DNA of 20,918 nucleotides, from NCBI GenBank assembly GCA_964228455.1, contig CAXQZM010000036.1:1-20918 (forward strand). Reading direction: 5' to 3'. The DNA is from CAXQZM01 sp964228455. Its GTDB lineage: Bacteria > Pseudomonadota > Alphaproteobacteria > UBA7985. This document shows, piece after piece, positions 1-7,465 of this stretch (position 1 is its first letter; the number at the start of each line of letters is the position of its first letter). Made by a program: the position numbers and the translations under genes. The notes under the pieces were generated by a model. The model worked only from the letters and a program-made list of their open reading frames with translations. It searched no databases and was not told the origin of the DNA.

Positions 1-1408
1 TGCCAGCTGGGTATAAGTTAAGTTCCATACTGCTATTACGCCACGCATCTAGCACCGGGTCTATCCAACCCCATGCAGATTCCACTTCATCATTACGCAT
101 GAATAGAGTTCGGTTTCCTCTAACCACATCAAGCAGCAGCCGTTCATAAGCATCGGGACACCGCGGCAAATCGAACTCCTCTGCAAATGAAAGGTCAAGC
201 CCCGCACGGCGAAGCCGCATCCCTCCAGGACCAGGATCTTTCGTCATTAGGTTCAGCCGAACTCCCTCATCTGGCTGCAATCGAATTACAAGACGATTGC
301 CTTCAATACTCATATTATCAGAACCAAAAATTGAATGTGGCACTTGACGAAACTGAATTACAATTTCAGTATATCGTTGCGATAATCGCTTTCCAGTTCT
401 CAAATAAAATGGAACACCTGCCCAACGCCAGTTTTCAATTTCTGCGCAAATAGCCACATAGGTCTCTGTGTTAGAGGATTGGCCAAGTTCTTCCGCGTAG
501 GCCGGAAGTAATTCTGAATTAACTGTTCCACCAGCATATTGCCCACGGACAGTCTTTTCCGAAATATTATGCAAATTAATTGTACGCAGGGATTTAAGAA
601 CCTTCACTTTCTCGTTCCGTATTGCGTCTGCCTCATATTCGTGGGGCGGCTCCATAGCCGTTAAGCACATGAGTTGAAGCAAATGGTTCTGCACCATATC
701 GCGAAGTGCACCAGCCTTGTCATAGTAGTCAACCCGGCTGCCCAGACCGACTGTTTCAGCAGCCGTGATTTGAACATGATCGATATTTCGAGCATTCCAA
801 ATTCTCTCAAACATGACATTGCCGAACCGAAGCGCTAATAAGTTTTGGACTGATTCTTTTCCTAAGTAATGATCAATCCGATAAATTTGAGTCTCATCGA
901 AGTACTCTCCTACCCGCCGATTTATTGCAACTGACGACGCCAAATCATGGCCAAGAGGCTTTTCTAAAACAAGCCGAATTTGAGAACGATTTAGTCCCAC
1001 AGCTGCCAGATTTTTCGCCACGTCTCCATATAATCCGGGTGACAGCGCCAAATATATGATTTGAGGCCGCTCCGGCTCGTTCGTATCTAGGAGGTGAGCA
1101 AGCGCACCGTAACCTTTTTCATCCGTTACATTAATAGTAGCATATGAAAGGCGTTCCAGGAAACTCGACATAGCCCTATCATTTAGGTGAGCATCACTCA
1201 CATGTTCCATTAACGCACTGCGTATTTCATCACGAAAATCTTGATCGCTATACGGCCGTCTACCAGAGCCAATTAGCCGAGCACCATTCGGAATTTGGCC
1301 ATCTAAATCACGGTAGTATAGCGCAGGAAAAAGCTTTCTTTTCGCAAGATCCCCTAGGGCACCGAAAACAACTTTATCAAATGGAGCAACGGGAATGATT
1401 TGAGCCAC
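1..1408 (-). CDS. zwf: glucose-6-phosphate 1-dehydrogenase, missing only the last few codons
   Basis: Oxidises glucose-6-phosphate to 6-phosphogluconolactone with NAD(P)+ in the cytoplasm, the entry to the oxidative pentose-phosphate and Entner-Doudoroff routes. The frame is open from a GTG at 1408 to the window edge, giving about 469 codons. Near the N-terminus is the nucleotide-binding motif GALGDLAKRKL. The active-site signature RIDHYLGKE lies at residues 177-185 (His180), and a second catalytic histidine is at 242 in QNHLLQ, matching the spacing in the Leuconostoc enzyme. The visible C-terminus ends ...LNLYPAG, and the family usually ends YPAGxWGP, so very few residues are lost. I chose GTG 1408 because an AGAGAAGAAAG ribosome-binding region lies just upstream and no in-frame ATG precedes it before a stop. 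It follows the mutase gene on the same strand after 86 bases that hold a candidate operator. Identification is secure. Confidence 0.96.
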   Translation of the reverse strand, partial: MAQIIPVAPFDKVVFGALGDLAKRKLFPALYYRDLDGQIPNGARLIGSGRRPYSDQDFRDEIRSALMEHVSDAHLNDRAMSSFLERLSYATINVTDEKGYGALAHLLDTNEPERPQIIYLALSPGLYGDVAKNLAAVGLNRSQIRLVLEKPLGHDLASSVAINRRVGEYFDETQIYRIDHYLGKESVQNLLALRFGNVMFERIWNARNIDHVQITAAETVGLGSRVDYYDKAGALRDMVQNHLLQLMCLTAMEPPHEYEADAIRNEKVKVLKSLRTINLHNISEKTVRGQYAGGTVNSELLPAYAEELGQSSNTETYVAICAEIENWRWAGVPFYLRTGKRLSQRYTEIVIQFRQVPHSIFGSDNMSIEGNRLVIRLQPDEGVRLNLMTKDPGPGGMRLRRAGLDLSFAEEFDLPRCPDAYERLLLDVVRGNRTLFMRNDEVESAWGWIDPVLDAWRNSSMELNLYPAG

Positions 1409-1438
1409 AGGACACTTTCTTCTCTGACTTACTATTCA

Positions 1439-1490
1439 GAACAATGTTCATAACTGAACATTATCTTTTTCGCAAGTGAACTTTTCGAAC
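1439..1490 (-). promoter_or_regulatory. candidate zwf promoter/operator region with inverted repeat
   Basis: Between the mutase stop and the zwf start is a perfect inverted repeat, AATGTTCA-TAAC-TGAACATT (1443-1462). GAAC or GTTC half-sites occur at 1439, 1446, 1456, 1478 and 1487. Read on the minus strand, a GATAAT -10-like hexamer (1460-1465) overlaps the repeat, with a weak TTCGAA 18 bases upstream (1484-1489). The hairpin is AT-rich and has no following T-run, so it is not a terminator. A binding site for a sugar-responsive repressor is an inference; it does not resemble the HexR consensus I know (TGTAATTAAATTACA). Confidence 0.35.
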
Positions 1491-1494
1491 GAGT

Positions 1495-2892
1495 TTAGTG
1501 CTCCTGAGGCACAGGATCAACGCCCGAAGCCCCCAGCAGTGAGAAAAGTTGCGCTTTATGCATTTCCATGCCTGATTTACTCTTTGCCTCAACACGGCCA
1601 ACTAAAACCGCCTCGGTGTTAGATGGGCGCACAAGCCACCAGCCAGTTTCAGAGACACATCGAATTCCATCAACATCCATCACTTGCCCATAAGATCCAT
1701 TAGAAACTTGCTTCTTTATACTGGCCATAACGTCCGCTTTATGATCATCAGCGCAGGTAAATCGCATTTCTGGTGTATTATGAATTTGTGGCAAAGATTT
1801 TCGAAAATCAGATAACTTCCGACCGCTACGGACAAGCCAAGACATTATGCGAACAGCAGTATATAAGCCATCATCATAGCCAAAATATTTATCCGCAAAA
1901 AACACGTGCCCGGACATTTCACCAGCGAGTGGTGATTTAGTCTCCTTCATCTTACTCTTAATCAATGAATGACCAGTCTTCCACATTAAAGCATGACCTC
2001 CCGAGGCTTCAATGCGATCAAATAGAACCTGGCTAGCTTTTACATCTGCAATGATGGTCGAACCTGGAAGATCTTTAAGCACCTCTTCGGCTAAAAAAAT
2101 GAGGTATTGATCTGCCCAAATAATTTCCCCTTCATCATCAATGAGACCACACCGATCACCATCTCCATCGAAGGCTATTCCCATATCACAATTATGATTT
2201 AGCACAGCTCTCTTGAGATCAATTAGGTTGGATGGGATCGTGGGATCAGGATGGTGATTGGGAAACTCGCCATCAATATCGCCAAATAGCACCCTATGTT
2301 TACCTGGCAGCTTTGATAGCACCTTACACAGGACATCTCCCGCTGCACCATTCCCACAGTCCCAGGCAACAGACAAAAGATTATCACTTTCGCAGTCATA
2401 CCCCTCAGCCACACAGGTTGCATATTCCATGGTAACGTCAATTGGCTCGACATCACCCTCCCCTGATTCAAAATCGCCTCTTGATGAGACATTGCCCAAC
2501 TCGATGATATCGTCCCCGAAAAAAGACTGACCTTCCAGCAGCATTTTAAATCCATTATAATCTGCAGGGTTATGTGAACCCGTAATCATTATGCCACCTG
2601 AAAGCTCGTGACTATGAACTGCAAAATATGTCATGGGAGTTGGACCTAACCCCAGCTTCGCAACGCGACAGCCAGATTCTCTCAAGCCTCGCACCAGTTC
2701 CTCACTTAAACTCGGGCTAGTGAGTCGACCGTCCCAACCCACCCCAATATGCGGAATACCACTCAGTCGCCGGCGAGCAATTGTGCCGAAGCTCCGGCCA
2801 ATGAAATACGCATCCTTAACATGAATCGTTTTACCTATTTGCCCGCGAATGTCGTAAGCTCTTAGTATGGATGGGTGGAAGTCGTGGCTCAT
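1495..2892 (-). CDS. phosphomannomutase/phosphoglucomutase (AlgC/PgmG-type phosphohexomutase)
   Basis: Interconverts hexose-1- and hexose-6-phosphates through a phosphoserine and a bisphosphate intermediate. The 465-residue length is normal for the AlgC-type family. All four signature regions are present: AYDIRG at 12-17, the phosphoserine loop TGSHNP with Ser106, the magnesium loop DGDGDR with Asp242, 244 and 246, the sugar-specificity loop GEMSGH at 324-329, and the phosphate-binding loop RPSNTE at 422-427. Whether it prefers mannose or glucose phosphates cannot be read from these motifs. Next to zwf and divergent from galT-galK, a role in converting galactose-derived glucose-1-phosphate to glucose-6-phosphate is a reasonable inference. 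Use in making nucleotide sugars for surface polysaccharide is the alternative. No Shine-Dalgarno is visible before the ATG at 2892. Confidence 0.93.
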   Translation of the reverse strand: MSHDFHPSILRAYDIRGQIGKTIHVKDAYFIGRSFGTIARRRLSGIPHIGVGWDGRLTSPSLSEELVRGLRESGCRVAKLGLGPTPMTYFAVHSHELSGGIMITGSHNPADYNGFKMLLEGQSFFGDDIIELGNVSSRGDFESGEGDVEPIDVTMEYATCVAEGYDCESDNLLSVAWDCGNGAAGDVLCKVLSKLPGKHRVLFGDIDGEFPNHHPDPTIPSNLIDLKRAVLNHNCDMGIAFDGDGDRCGLIDDEGEIIWADQYLIFLAEEVLKDLPGSTIIADVKASQVLFDRIEASGGHALMWKTGHSLIKSKMKETKSPLAGEMSGHVFFADKYFGYDDGLYTAVRIMSWLVRSGRKLSDFRKSLPQIHNTPEMRFTCADDHKADVMASIKKQVSNGSYGQVMDVDGIRCVSETGWWLVRPSNTEAVLVGRVEAKSKSGMEMHKAQLFSLLGASGVDPVPQEH

Positions 2893-2902
2893 ACAGGCGC
2901 GC

Positions 2903-2908
2903 TATATA
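2903..2908 (-). promoter_or_regulatory. candidate -10 element for the mutase gene, very short leader
   Basis: A TATATA hexamer lies 10 bases upstream of the mutase ATG on the minus strand, with no good -35 hexamer behind it. If used, transcription would begin about 4 bases before the start codon, giving an almost leaderless mRNA, which would fit the missing ribosome-binding site. The rest of the divergent spacer (2909-3025) shows no convincing promoter for galT. Confidence 0.3.
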
Positions 2909-3025
2909 GAGTGCCGCAGATATTGAAAGCGAAACACCTAAAAATGTGCCAACGCTGTCGAACTATTACGTAAATTTATCCTTTTGCGGTTTCCGATGCG
3001 TAAAGTGATTGCTAGAGAAGCGCTG

Positions 3026-4048
3026 ATGACTTACTTTGTTCAAGCGCATGAGAAAATTGACGGTCGCATGCTTTGGTTATTTAGCCAAAGACCAAGGGAG
3101 TACATATTCACAAATGATCTCCCAGAAACTCAGAGCGGCGACCCTACTCGCCGATGGCATGACTTGAGAGGTGAATGGGTCTACTACAACGGAGCGCGCA
3201 ACGATAGAACTTACAACCCACCAGCTAAATATAATCCATTAGCGCCAGTTCAGCCTGATGGGTATCCAGGTGAAATACCAGTTACGGATTTTGAGGTTGC
3301 TGTATTTGACAATCGTTTCCCCGCGCTAAGGCATGGCATTGACTCGCCCGGTGTCGACCTACCCGCCTCCGGACATTGCGAAGTTGTTGTTTATTCGAAG
3401 GCGGATAATGGCAGCCTTGCTGATTATAGTGACGATCACGTCGCGTTGCTAATTGACGCTTGGGGCCATCGCGTTGACTATCTGCTCAACAAAGATACCA
3501 TTTTCTACGCAATGCCCTTTGAAAATCGCGGTTCGCAAATTGGAGTTACACTCCCTCACCCACACGGCCAAATATACGCGTTCTCCCACACACCGCCAAT
3601 AATTGAGCGCCAGGCGATGAGACAAGCAAAATCCAGCGTGATCGAGCGACAGCTTGATAAGAAAAACCTTCGCGTCACAGAGCATGGGCGGGCATGTACG
3701 CTTGTCCCAGAGTTCGCCCGCTATCCTTTTGAGAGTTGGATATTGAGCGAGGAATGTGGCCCTTCCCCGTCATCTTGGGGCAGCAGTCGATTAGACATGG
3801 CCAGAGCGCTTAAGGCATCAGTTGCAAGACTAGATCGCCTATTCGGCGAGCCCATGCCTCTGACCATGTGGATCGCAACAGCACCTAAGGGCTATGAAGA
3901 TAACTGGCCTTGCCACATTCAAATCTATCCTTTCTTGCGAGGTCCAAAAAGATTGAAGTACCTTGCGAGTGTGGAGCAAATGACGGGACTAATGCTGTCT
4001 GATGTGCTGCCGGAAACTGCCGCTGCTAAGCTTAGGGAAGCCAGCTGA
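3026..4048 (+). CDS. galT: galactose-1-phosphate uridylyltransferase
   Basis: Leloir pathway enzyme: transfers UMP from UDP-glucose to galactose-1-phosphate through a uridylylated histidine. With this start it has 340 residues. The active-site HPHGQIYA is at residues 178-185 (His178, His180). Other family landmarks are LRGEWV near the N-terminus, EIP...FEVAVFDNRFPAL, CHIQIYP, and a C-terminal LKYLAS...DVLPE segment typical of the GalT group found in actinobacteria and others. I chose ATG 3026 because AGAGAAG lies 5 bases upstream and the following residues (KIDGR) align with the usual start of this group. ATG 2996 and TTG 2984 are in frame but lack a ribosome-binding site. Where that group has a CPLCP zinc site this protein has NPLAP, and the usual zinc histidine after SP appears replaced (SKADNGSL). 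It overlaps galK by one base (TGATG), so the two are surely co-translated. Confidence 0.92.
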   Translation: MTYFVQAHEKIDGRMLWLFSQRPREYIFTNDLPETQSGDPTRRWHDLRGEWVYYNGARNDRTYNPPAKYNPLAPVQPDGYPGEIPVTDFEVAVFDNRFPALRHGIDSPGVDLPASGHCEVVVYSKADNGSLADYSDDHVALLIDAWGHRVDYLLNKDTIFYAMPFENRGSQIGVTLPHPHGQIYAFSHTPPIIERQAMRQAKSSVIERQLDKKNLRVTEHGRACTLVPEFARYPFESWILSEECGPSPSSWGSSRLDMARALKASVARLDRLFGEPMPLTMWIATAPKGYEDNWPCHIQIYPFLRGPKRLKYLASVEQMTGLMLSDVLPETAAAKLREAS

Positions 4049-5121
4049 TGTCAGCTGATGAAGATGCATTATACGCATTACAAAAACTCAAGGTGAGACG
4101 AGATGCAACAACAAGCTCAGCTCCAGGCAGAGTGAACCTTATCGGGGAACATACGGACTACAGTGGTGGCTTAGTAATGCCCCTCGCCTTAGATCGACGA
4201 ACTCACGTTGCTTTATGTCTAAATAATGGAAAGCCAGGTCAACTGCGCGCAAATTCGAGGGAAGCAGGTCTAGCAGTTGGATCTATTAACCAACCAGTAA
4301 GTAACCATTGGACAGACTATATACGCGGCGCTGTCCTTGAGATGCGCAAAGTTGGAGCTGAAATATCGTCCATAGATTTAGGTGTTGCATCCGACGTGCC
4401 GCTTGGCGCTGGGGTCTCATCATCTGCTGCATTGGAAATATCAGTTCTTCGAGCCATTCGCTTAGAGACTGGGATCAATCTAAGCGATGTTGACCTTGCG
4501 TATATGGCTCAGCGAATTGAGAACGATCACCTACGCTTAAAAACTGGAATAATGGATCAAATGGCCTCCAGCTTAGGGGATGTTGGAAGGCCTCTTCTAT
4601 TTGACACCTATACAGGAAATACCGAACTATTGCCTTCATTTCAGGATTGCGTTTTTCTGACTTTTCATTCAGGCATATCAAGACGCCTTCTTGAAGGAGC
4701 ATATAACGAAAGACGTGCCTCCACAGATTTGGCACTCAAGCTGCTCAACTTGAAACAACTAGTAGCTGTTTCAACGCAACAAATAGAATCGTTACCCGAG
4801 GCAATACAGCCCAGGATCCGCCACGTTGTCAGCGAGAATACCCGCGTTTTAAAGGCAGCTTCTGCAATCAGAGAGCAAGAATCCGTTCGGTTTGGCAAGC
4901 TCATGAACGAGGCTCATGAATCTATGCGGGATGATTTTGAAGCGAGTCACAAGGAGGTTGATTTGCAGGTTAACGAAGCGCTGAAGATGGGCGCTATTGG
5001 CGCTAGAATAACTGGTGCTGGCTTTGGCGGCTGCTATGTAATTCTGGTGCCAACTCATAAATCAGAAGAAATACGCACTAAATTGCTGAGAAAATTCCAA
5101 GATTCGCGACAAGTTGCATAA
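4048..5121 (+). CDS. galK: galactokinase
   Basis: Phosphorylates galactose to galactose-1-phosphate with ATP, supplying the substrate for the adjacent GalT. The 357 residues contain all three GHMP-kinase motifs in order: the galactokinase signature GRVNLIGEHTDY at 27-38, the ATP-binding loop PLGAGVSSSAALE at 118-130, and GARITGAGFGGC near the C-terminus. The catalytic aspartate is expected at Asp170 in TGIMDQMASS. The start codon shares its A with the galT stop. There is no strong terminator before the tRNA promoter that begins 7 bases after the stop. A galE was not found nearby, so the epimerase must lie elsewhere. Identification is secure. Confidence 0.96.
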   Translation: MSADEDALYALQKLKVRRDATTSSAPGRVNLIGEHTDYSGGLVMPLALDRRTHVALCLNNGKPGQLRANSREAGLAVGSINQPVSNHWTDYIRGAVLEMRKVGAEISSIDLGVASDVPLGAGVSSSAALEISVLRAIRLETGINLSDVDLAYMAQRIENDHLRLKTGIMDQMASSLGDVGRPLLFDTYTGNTELLPSFQDCVFLTFHSGISRRLLEGAYNERRASTDLALKLLNLKQLVAVSTQQIESLPEAIQPRIRHVVSENTRVLKAASAIREQESVRFGKLMNEAHESMRDDFEASHKEVDLQVNEALKMGAIGARITGAGFGGCYVILVPTHKSEEIRTKLLRKFQDSRQVA

Positions 5122-5127
5122 GGCGTG

Positions 5128-5156
5128 TTGCCTACCGCAAAACCCTGCTCTATAGG
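5128..5156 (+). promoter_or_regulatory. sigma-70-type promoter for tRNA-Leu
   Basis: TTGCCT (5128-5133) and TATAGG (5151-5156) are separated by exactly 17 bases. The six bases after the -10 are CCGCGC, a GC-rich discriminator, which in bacteria is the hallmark of stringently controlled stable-RNA promoters. Transcription would start near 5163, leaving a leader of about six bases before the mature tRNA. Confidence 0.55.
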
Positions 5157-5172
5157 CCGCGCTTCGGCGCGG
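5157..5172 (+). repeat. CCGCGC-TTCG-GCGCGG hairpin overlapping the tRNA 5' end
   Basis: A perfect 6-bp GC stem closed by a cUUCGg tetraloop. Its 3' arm (5167-5172) includes the first four bases of the mature tRNA-Leu acceptor strand (5169-5172). In any transcript that reads through from galK, this hairpin would compete with acceptor-stem folding. In transcripts from the tRNA promoter, most of the 5' arm would be absent. There is no T-run, so it is not an intrinsic terminator. Confidence 0.6.
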
Positions 5173-5253
5173 ATGTGGTGGAATTGGTAGACACGCTAGA
5201 TTTAGGTTCTAGTGCCGCAAGGCGTGGGGGTTCGAGTCCCTTCATCCGTACCA
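5169..5253 (+). tRNA. tRNA-Leu (anticodon TAG), CCA encoded
   Basis: An 85-base class II tRNA decoding CTA and related leucine codons. The acceptor arms GCGGATG and CATCCGT pair over 7 bp with one G-T wobble. The anticodon stem CTAGA/TCTAG (5196-5200 and 5208-5212) flanks the loop TTTAGGT, with anticodon TAG at 5203-5205. A long variable arm (TGCCGCAAGGCGT) and the TTCGAGTCC T-arm follow, then discriminator A and an encoded CCA. Trigger factor begins 36 bases downstream with no terminator between. Confidence 0.97.
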
Positions 5254-5289
5254 ACCGAAAACACTTTTGGACATCGAAGATAGGCAAAA

Positions 5290-6612
5290 ATGGAAGCTAA
5301 ACTGATCGCCGAAGACGGCCTGAACCGCAAAATCGCAATTCACGTCGCGGCGGCGGATATCAATGAAAAAGCAGATGCTAAACTGGTCGAGCTAGGTGGA
5401 AAAATTAAAATCCAAGGCTTTCGTCCGGGAAAGGTTCCAATGCCGGTTCTAAGGCAGAGATACATGGACAACGTCCTAGGCGAAGTCTTGGATGAAACTA
5501 TGCAAGAATCAGTTGGCGCTGCATTGGAGCAACATGAATTAAAGCCTGCAATGCAACCGAAGGTGACTAAAACCGATTTCGACAAGGGCAAGGACTTAGA
5601 CTTTGAAGTAGAACTGGATGTTCTCCCTCAAATTAAACTTGCAGACTACGCCTCCTTTGAGGTTATTTCATACGATGTGGAGGTTACTGACAAAGAAATA
5701 TCTGAAACCCTTGGTAGAATCGCCGAGCAAAATAAGGGCTCAGAGAAAATAGCAAAGAACCGCAAGGCAAAAACCGACGATATTGTCATGATTGACTTTA
5801 AAGGTACCGTTGACGGAGAAGCCAAACCAGGTATGGACGCTGAGGACTTTAAACTTGTTCTTGGATCTGGCCAGTTTATCCCTGGATTTGAAGAGCAACT
5901 GGTAGGTGTCAAGGGTGGAGATCATGTGACGGTAACCGTAACTTTCCCCGAAGATTACCAAGCGAAAGACCTCGCGGGTAAGGAGGCAGTATTCGAAGTT
6001 GATCTCAAGGAAATTCATAAAGAGAAGGCCGCTGAGATAAATGACGAACTTGCCAAGACAATGGGCAAGGAAAACCTTGATGAGCTTAAGACTGACATCG
6101 CTGAGGATCTGAAAAAGAATTTCCAAGACCTGGCTAGAAACGTCACGAAACGAAAACTTCTTGACCAGTTGGATGAAGCGCACCAGTTTGAGTGCCCTAA
6201 CTCGATGGTAGATGCTGAGTTTGATGCAGTTTGGAAGCAAGTAGAAAACGACAAAAATCTAGGCCGCCTCGACGAGGAGGACAAAGACAAGTCGGAAGAC
6301 GAACTTAAGGAAGAGTATCGCAAAATTTGTGAGCGCCGCGTCAGGTTAGGACTTGTCTTAGCGGAAGTTGGTAACAAAGCAGAAGTCGAGGTGACGCAAG
6401 ACGAACTGCGAGATGCATTAATGAAAGAAGCTCAAAGGTATCCTGGTCAAGAGCAACAGGTAATTGAGTTTTATCAACAAAATCCAGCGGCGGCTCAATC
6501 CCTGCGAGCTCCTATCATGGAAGAAAAAGCAGTGGATGAAATTCTCTCAAAGGCGAAAACAACTGCACAAGCGATCACCGTGGACAAGCTCCAAGAAGAG
6601 TTTGCGGCTTGA
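5290..6612 (+). CDS. tig: trigger factor (ribosome-bound chaperone, PPIase)
   Basis: Binds ribosomal protein L23 at the exit tunnel and shields nascent chains, with peptidyl-prolyl isomerase activity. The 440 residues show the standard three parts: an N-terminal ribosome-binding domain with the signature GFRPGKVP at 43-50, an FKBP-like PPIase domain at about 163-244, and a long charged helical C-terminal domain. A GATAGG ribosome-binding site precedes the ATG by five bases. It probably shares a transcript with the upstream tRNA-Leu and ends at a strong terminator. The block tig-clpP-clpX joins nascent-chain folding and degradation genes, a common proteobacterial order. Confidence 0.97.
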   Translation: MEAKLIAEDGLNRKIAIHVAAADINEKADAKLVELGGKIKIQGFRPGKVPMPVLRQRYMDNVLGEVLDETMQESVGAALEQHELKPAMQPKVTKTDFDKGKDLDFEVELDVLPQIKLADYASFEVISYDVEVTDKEISETLGRIAEQNKGSEKIAKNRKAKTDDIVMIDFKGTVDGEAKPGMDAEDFKLVLGSGQFIPGFEEQLVGVKGGDHVTVTVTFPEDYQAKDLAGKEAVFEVDLKEIHKEKAAEINDELAKTMGKENLDELKTDIAEDLKKNFQDLARNVTKRKLLDQLDEAHQFECPNSMVDAEFDAVWKQVENDKNLGRLDEEDKDKSEDELKEEYRKICERRVRLGLVLAEVGNKAEVEVTQDELRDALMKEAQRYPGQEQQVIEFYQQNPAAAQSLRAPIMEEKAVDEILSKAKTTAQAITVDKLQEEFAA

Positions 6613-6638
6613 GCTTTGGATTGCAGCTATAAAAATTT

Positions 6639-6661
6639 AAGGGGCCGCGAGCCCCTTTTTT
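6639..6661 (+). terminator. rho-independent terminator of tig
   Basis: AAGGGGC, a CGCGA loop and GCCCCTT form a 7-bp stem running directly into six T residues, 26 bases after the tig stop. It separates tig from clpPX, so clpP needs its own promoter in the 150 bases that follow. Confidence 0.92.
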
Positions 6662-6736
6662 GTGAGCATCCTCCCGAGCGAACTGCGTCTCTCCAGCCTC
6701 AGTCCATGGTTGCTTTGCCGAAGGCCAGTCTATCCC

Positions 6737-6766
6737 CTTGCAATTGATCGGATAAGAACCCACCTC
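6737..6766 (+). promoter_or_regulatory. weak candidate heat-shock-type promoter for clpPX
   Basis: CTTGCAA (6737-6743) differs by one base from the sigma-32 -35 consensus CTTGAAA, and CCCACCTC (6759-6766) follows after 15 bases as a partial match to CCCCATnT. The heat-inducible nature of clpP in other proteobacteria makes this plausible, but the -10 match is poor. Confidence 0.25.
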
Positions 6767-6816
6767 CTCACAATTAATTATTCTTGCCTGCAATTCCGCT
6801 TTTTTTTGGAGCATTT

Positions 6817-7449
6817 ATGAGTCAGATTCCTTTTGACCCCATTAATTTTAACCCTACTGCTGCTGTCGTTCCTAACGTTGTAGAGCGCACAAGTAGCGGG
6901 AAAGAGGGCTACGATATTTTTACTCGCCTTCTGATGGAGCGGATCATTTTTCTAACCGGCCCAATAAATGATATGGTGTCTACAGCAGTGTGTGCCCAGC
7001 TCCTATATCTTGAGTCTCAAAATCCGAAAAAAGATATAATGCTCTACATTAACTCACCAGGCGGCTCAGTTTCCGCAGGACTTGCAATGTATGACACAAT
7101 GCAGCTCGTAAAAGCTCCTGTAAACACCTTTTGCGTGGGTCTTGCGGCATCCGCTGGCTCACTTCTTTTGATGGCTGGCACCAAAGGCAAGCGTTTTGCG
7201 CTACCAAACTCTAAGGTTATGATCCACCAACCCTCCGCTGGATTTCAAGGACAAGCCTCAGATATTGAAATTCACGCTAAAGAAGTACTTAGAACTCGCG
7301 CAACATTAAATGAGCTTTATGCACAACACACCGGGCGGGATATCGAAGAAGTAGAGCGGGGAATGGAGCGTGATAACTTCATGACACCACAGGAGGCTTT
7401 GGACTTTGGCTTAGTTGACGAAATTTTATCTTCCCGAGATAGTGAATAA
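6817..7449 (+). CDS. clpP: ATP-dependent Clp protease proteolytic subunit
   Basis: Self-compartmentalised serine protease forming a tetradecameric barrel that degrades substrates fed in by ClpX or ClpA. The 210 residues carry the catalytic triad in conserved settings: Ser112 in GLAASAGSL, His137 in MIHQPSAG and Asp186 in MERDNFM, almost the same numbering as the Escherichia coli precursor. INSPGGSV (residues 79-86) is also typical. An upstream in-frame TTG at 6784 exists, but ATG 6817 has a GGAG ribosome-binding site 5 bases away and gives the normal family length and N-terminus. clpX starts 16 bases after the stop. Confidence 0.97.
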   Translation: MSQIPFDPINFNPTAAVVPNVVERTSSGKEGYDIFTRLLMERIIFLTGPINDMVSTAVCAQLLYLESQNPKKDIMLYINSPGGSVSAGLAMYDTMQLVKAPVNTFCVGLAASAGSLLLMAGTKGKRFALPNSKVMIHQPSAGFQGQASDIEIHAKEVLRTRATLNELYAQHTGRDIEEVERGMERDNFMTPQEALDFGLVDEILSSRDSE

Positions 7450-7465
7450 CCTCTAAGTTAATTTT

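Noticed and set aside
187..453. Plus-strand open frame of 88 codons
   Set aside because: It overlaps the well-supported zwf coding region on the other strand and has no recognisable features.
2984..3025. Longer galT N-terminus starting at TTG 2984 or ATG 2996
   Set aside because: Neither has a ribosome-binding site, and the extra residues do not match the usual start of the family, while ATG 3026 has AGAGAAG five bases upstream.
5121..5133. AGGC-GTGTT-GCCT as a galK terminator
   Set aside because: Only a 4-bp stem without a T-run; it overlaps the tRNA promoter -35 and is unlikely to stop transcription.
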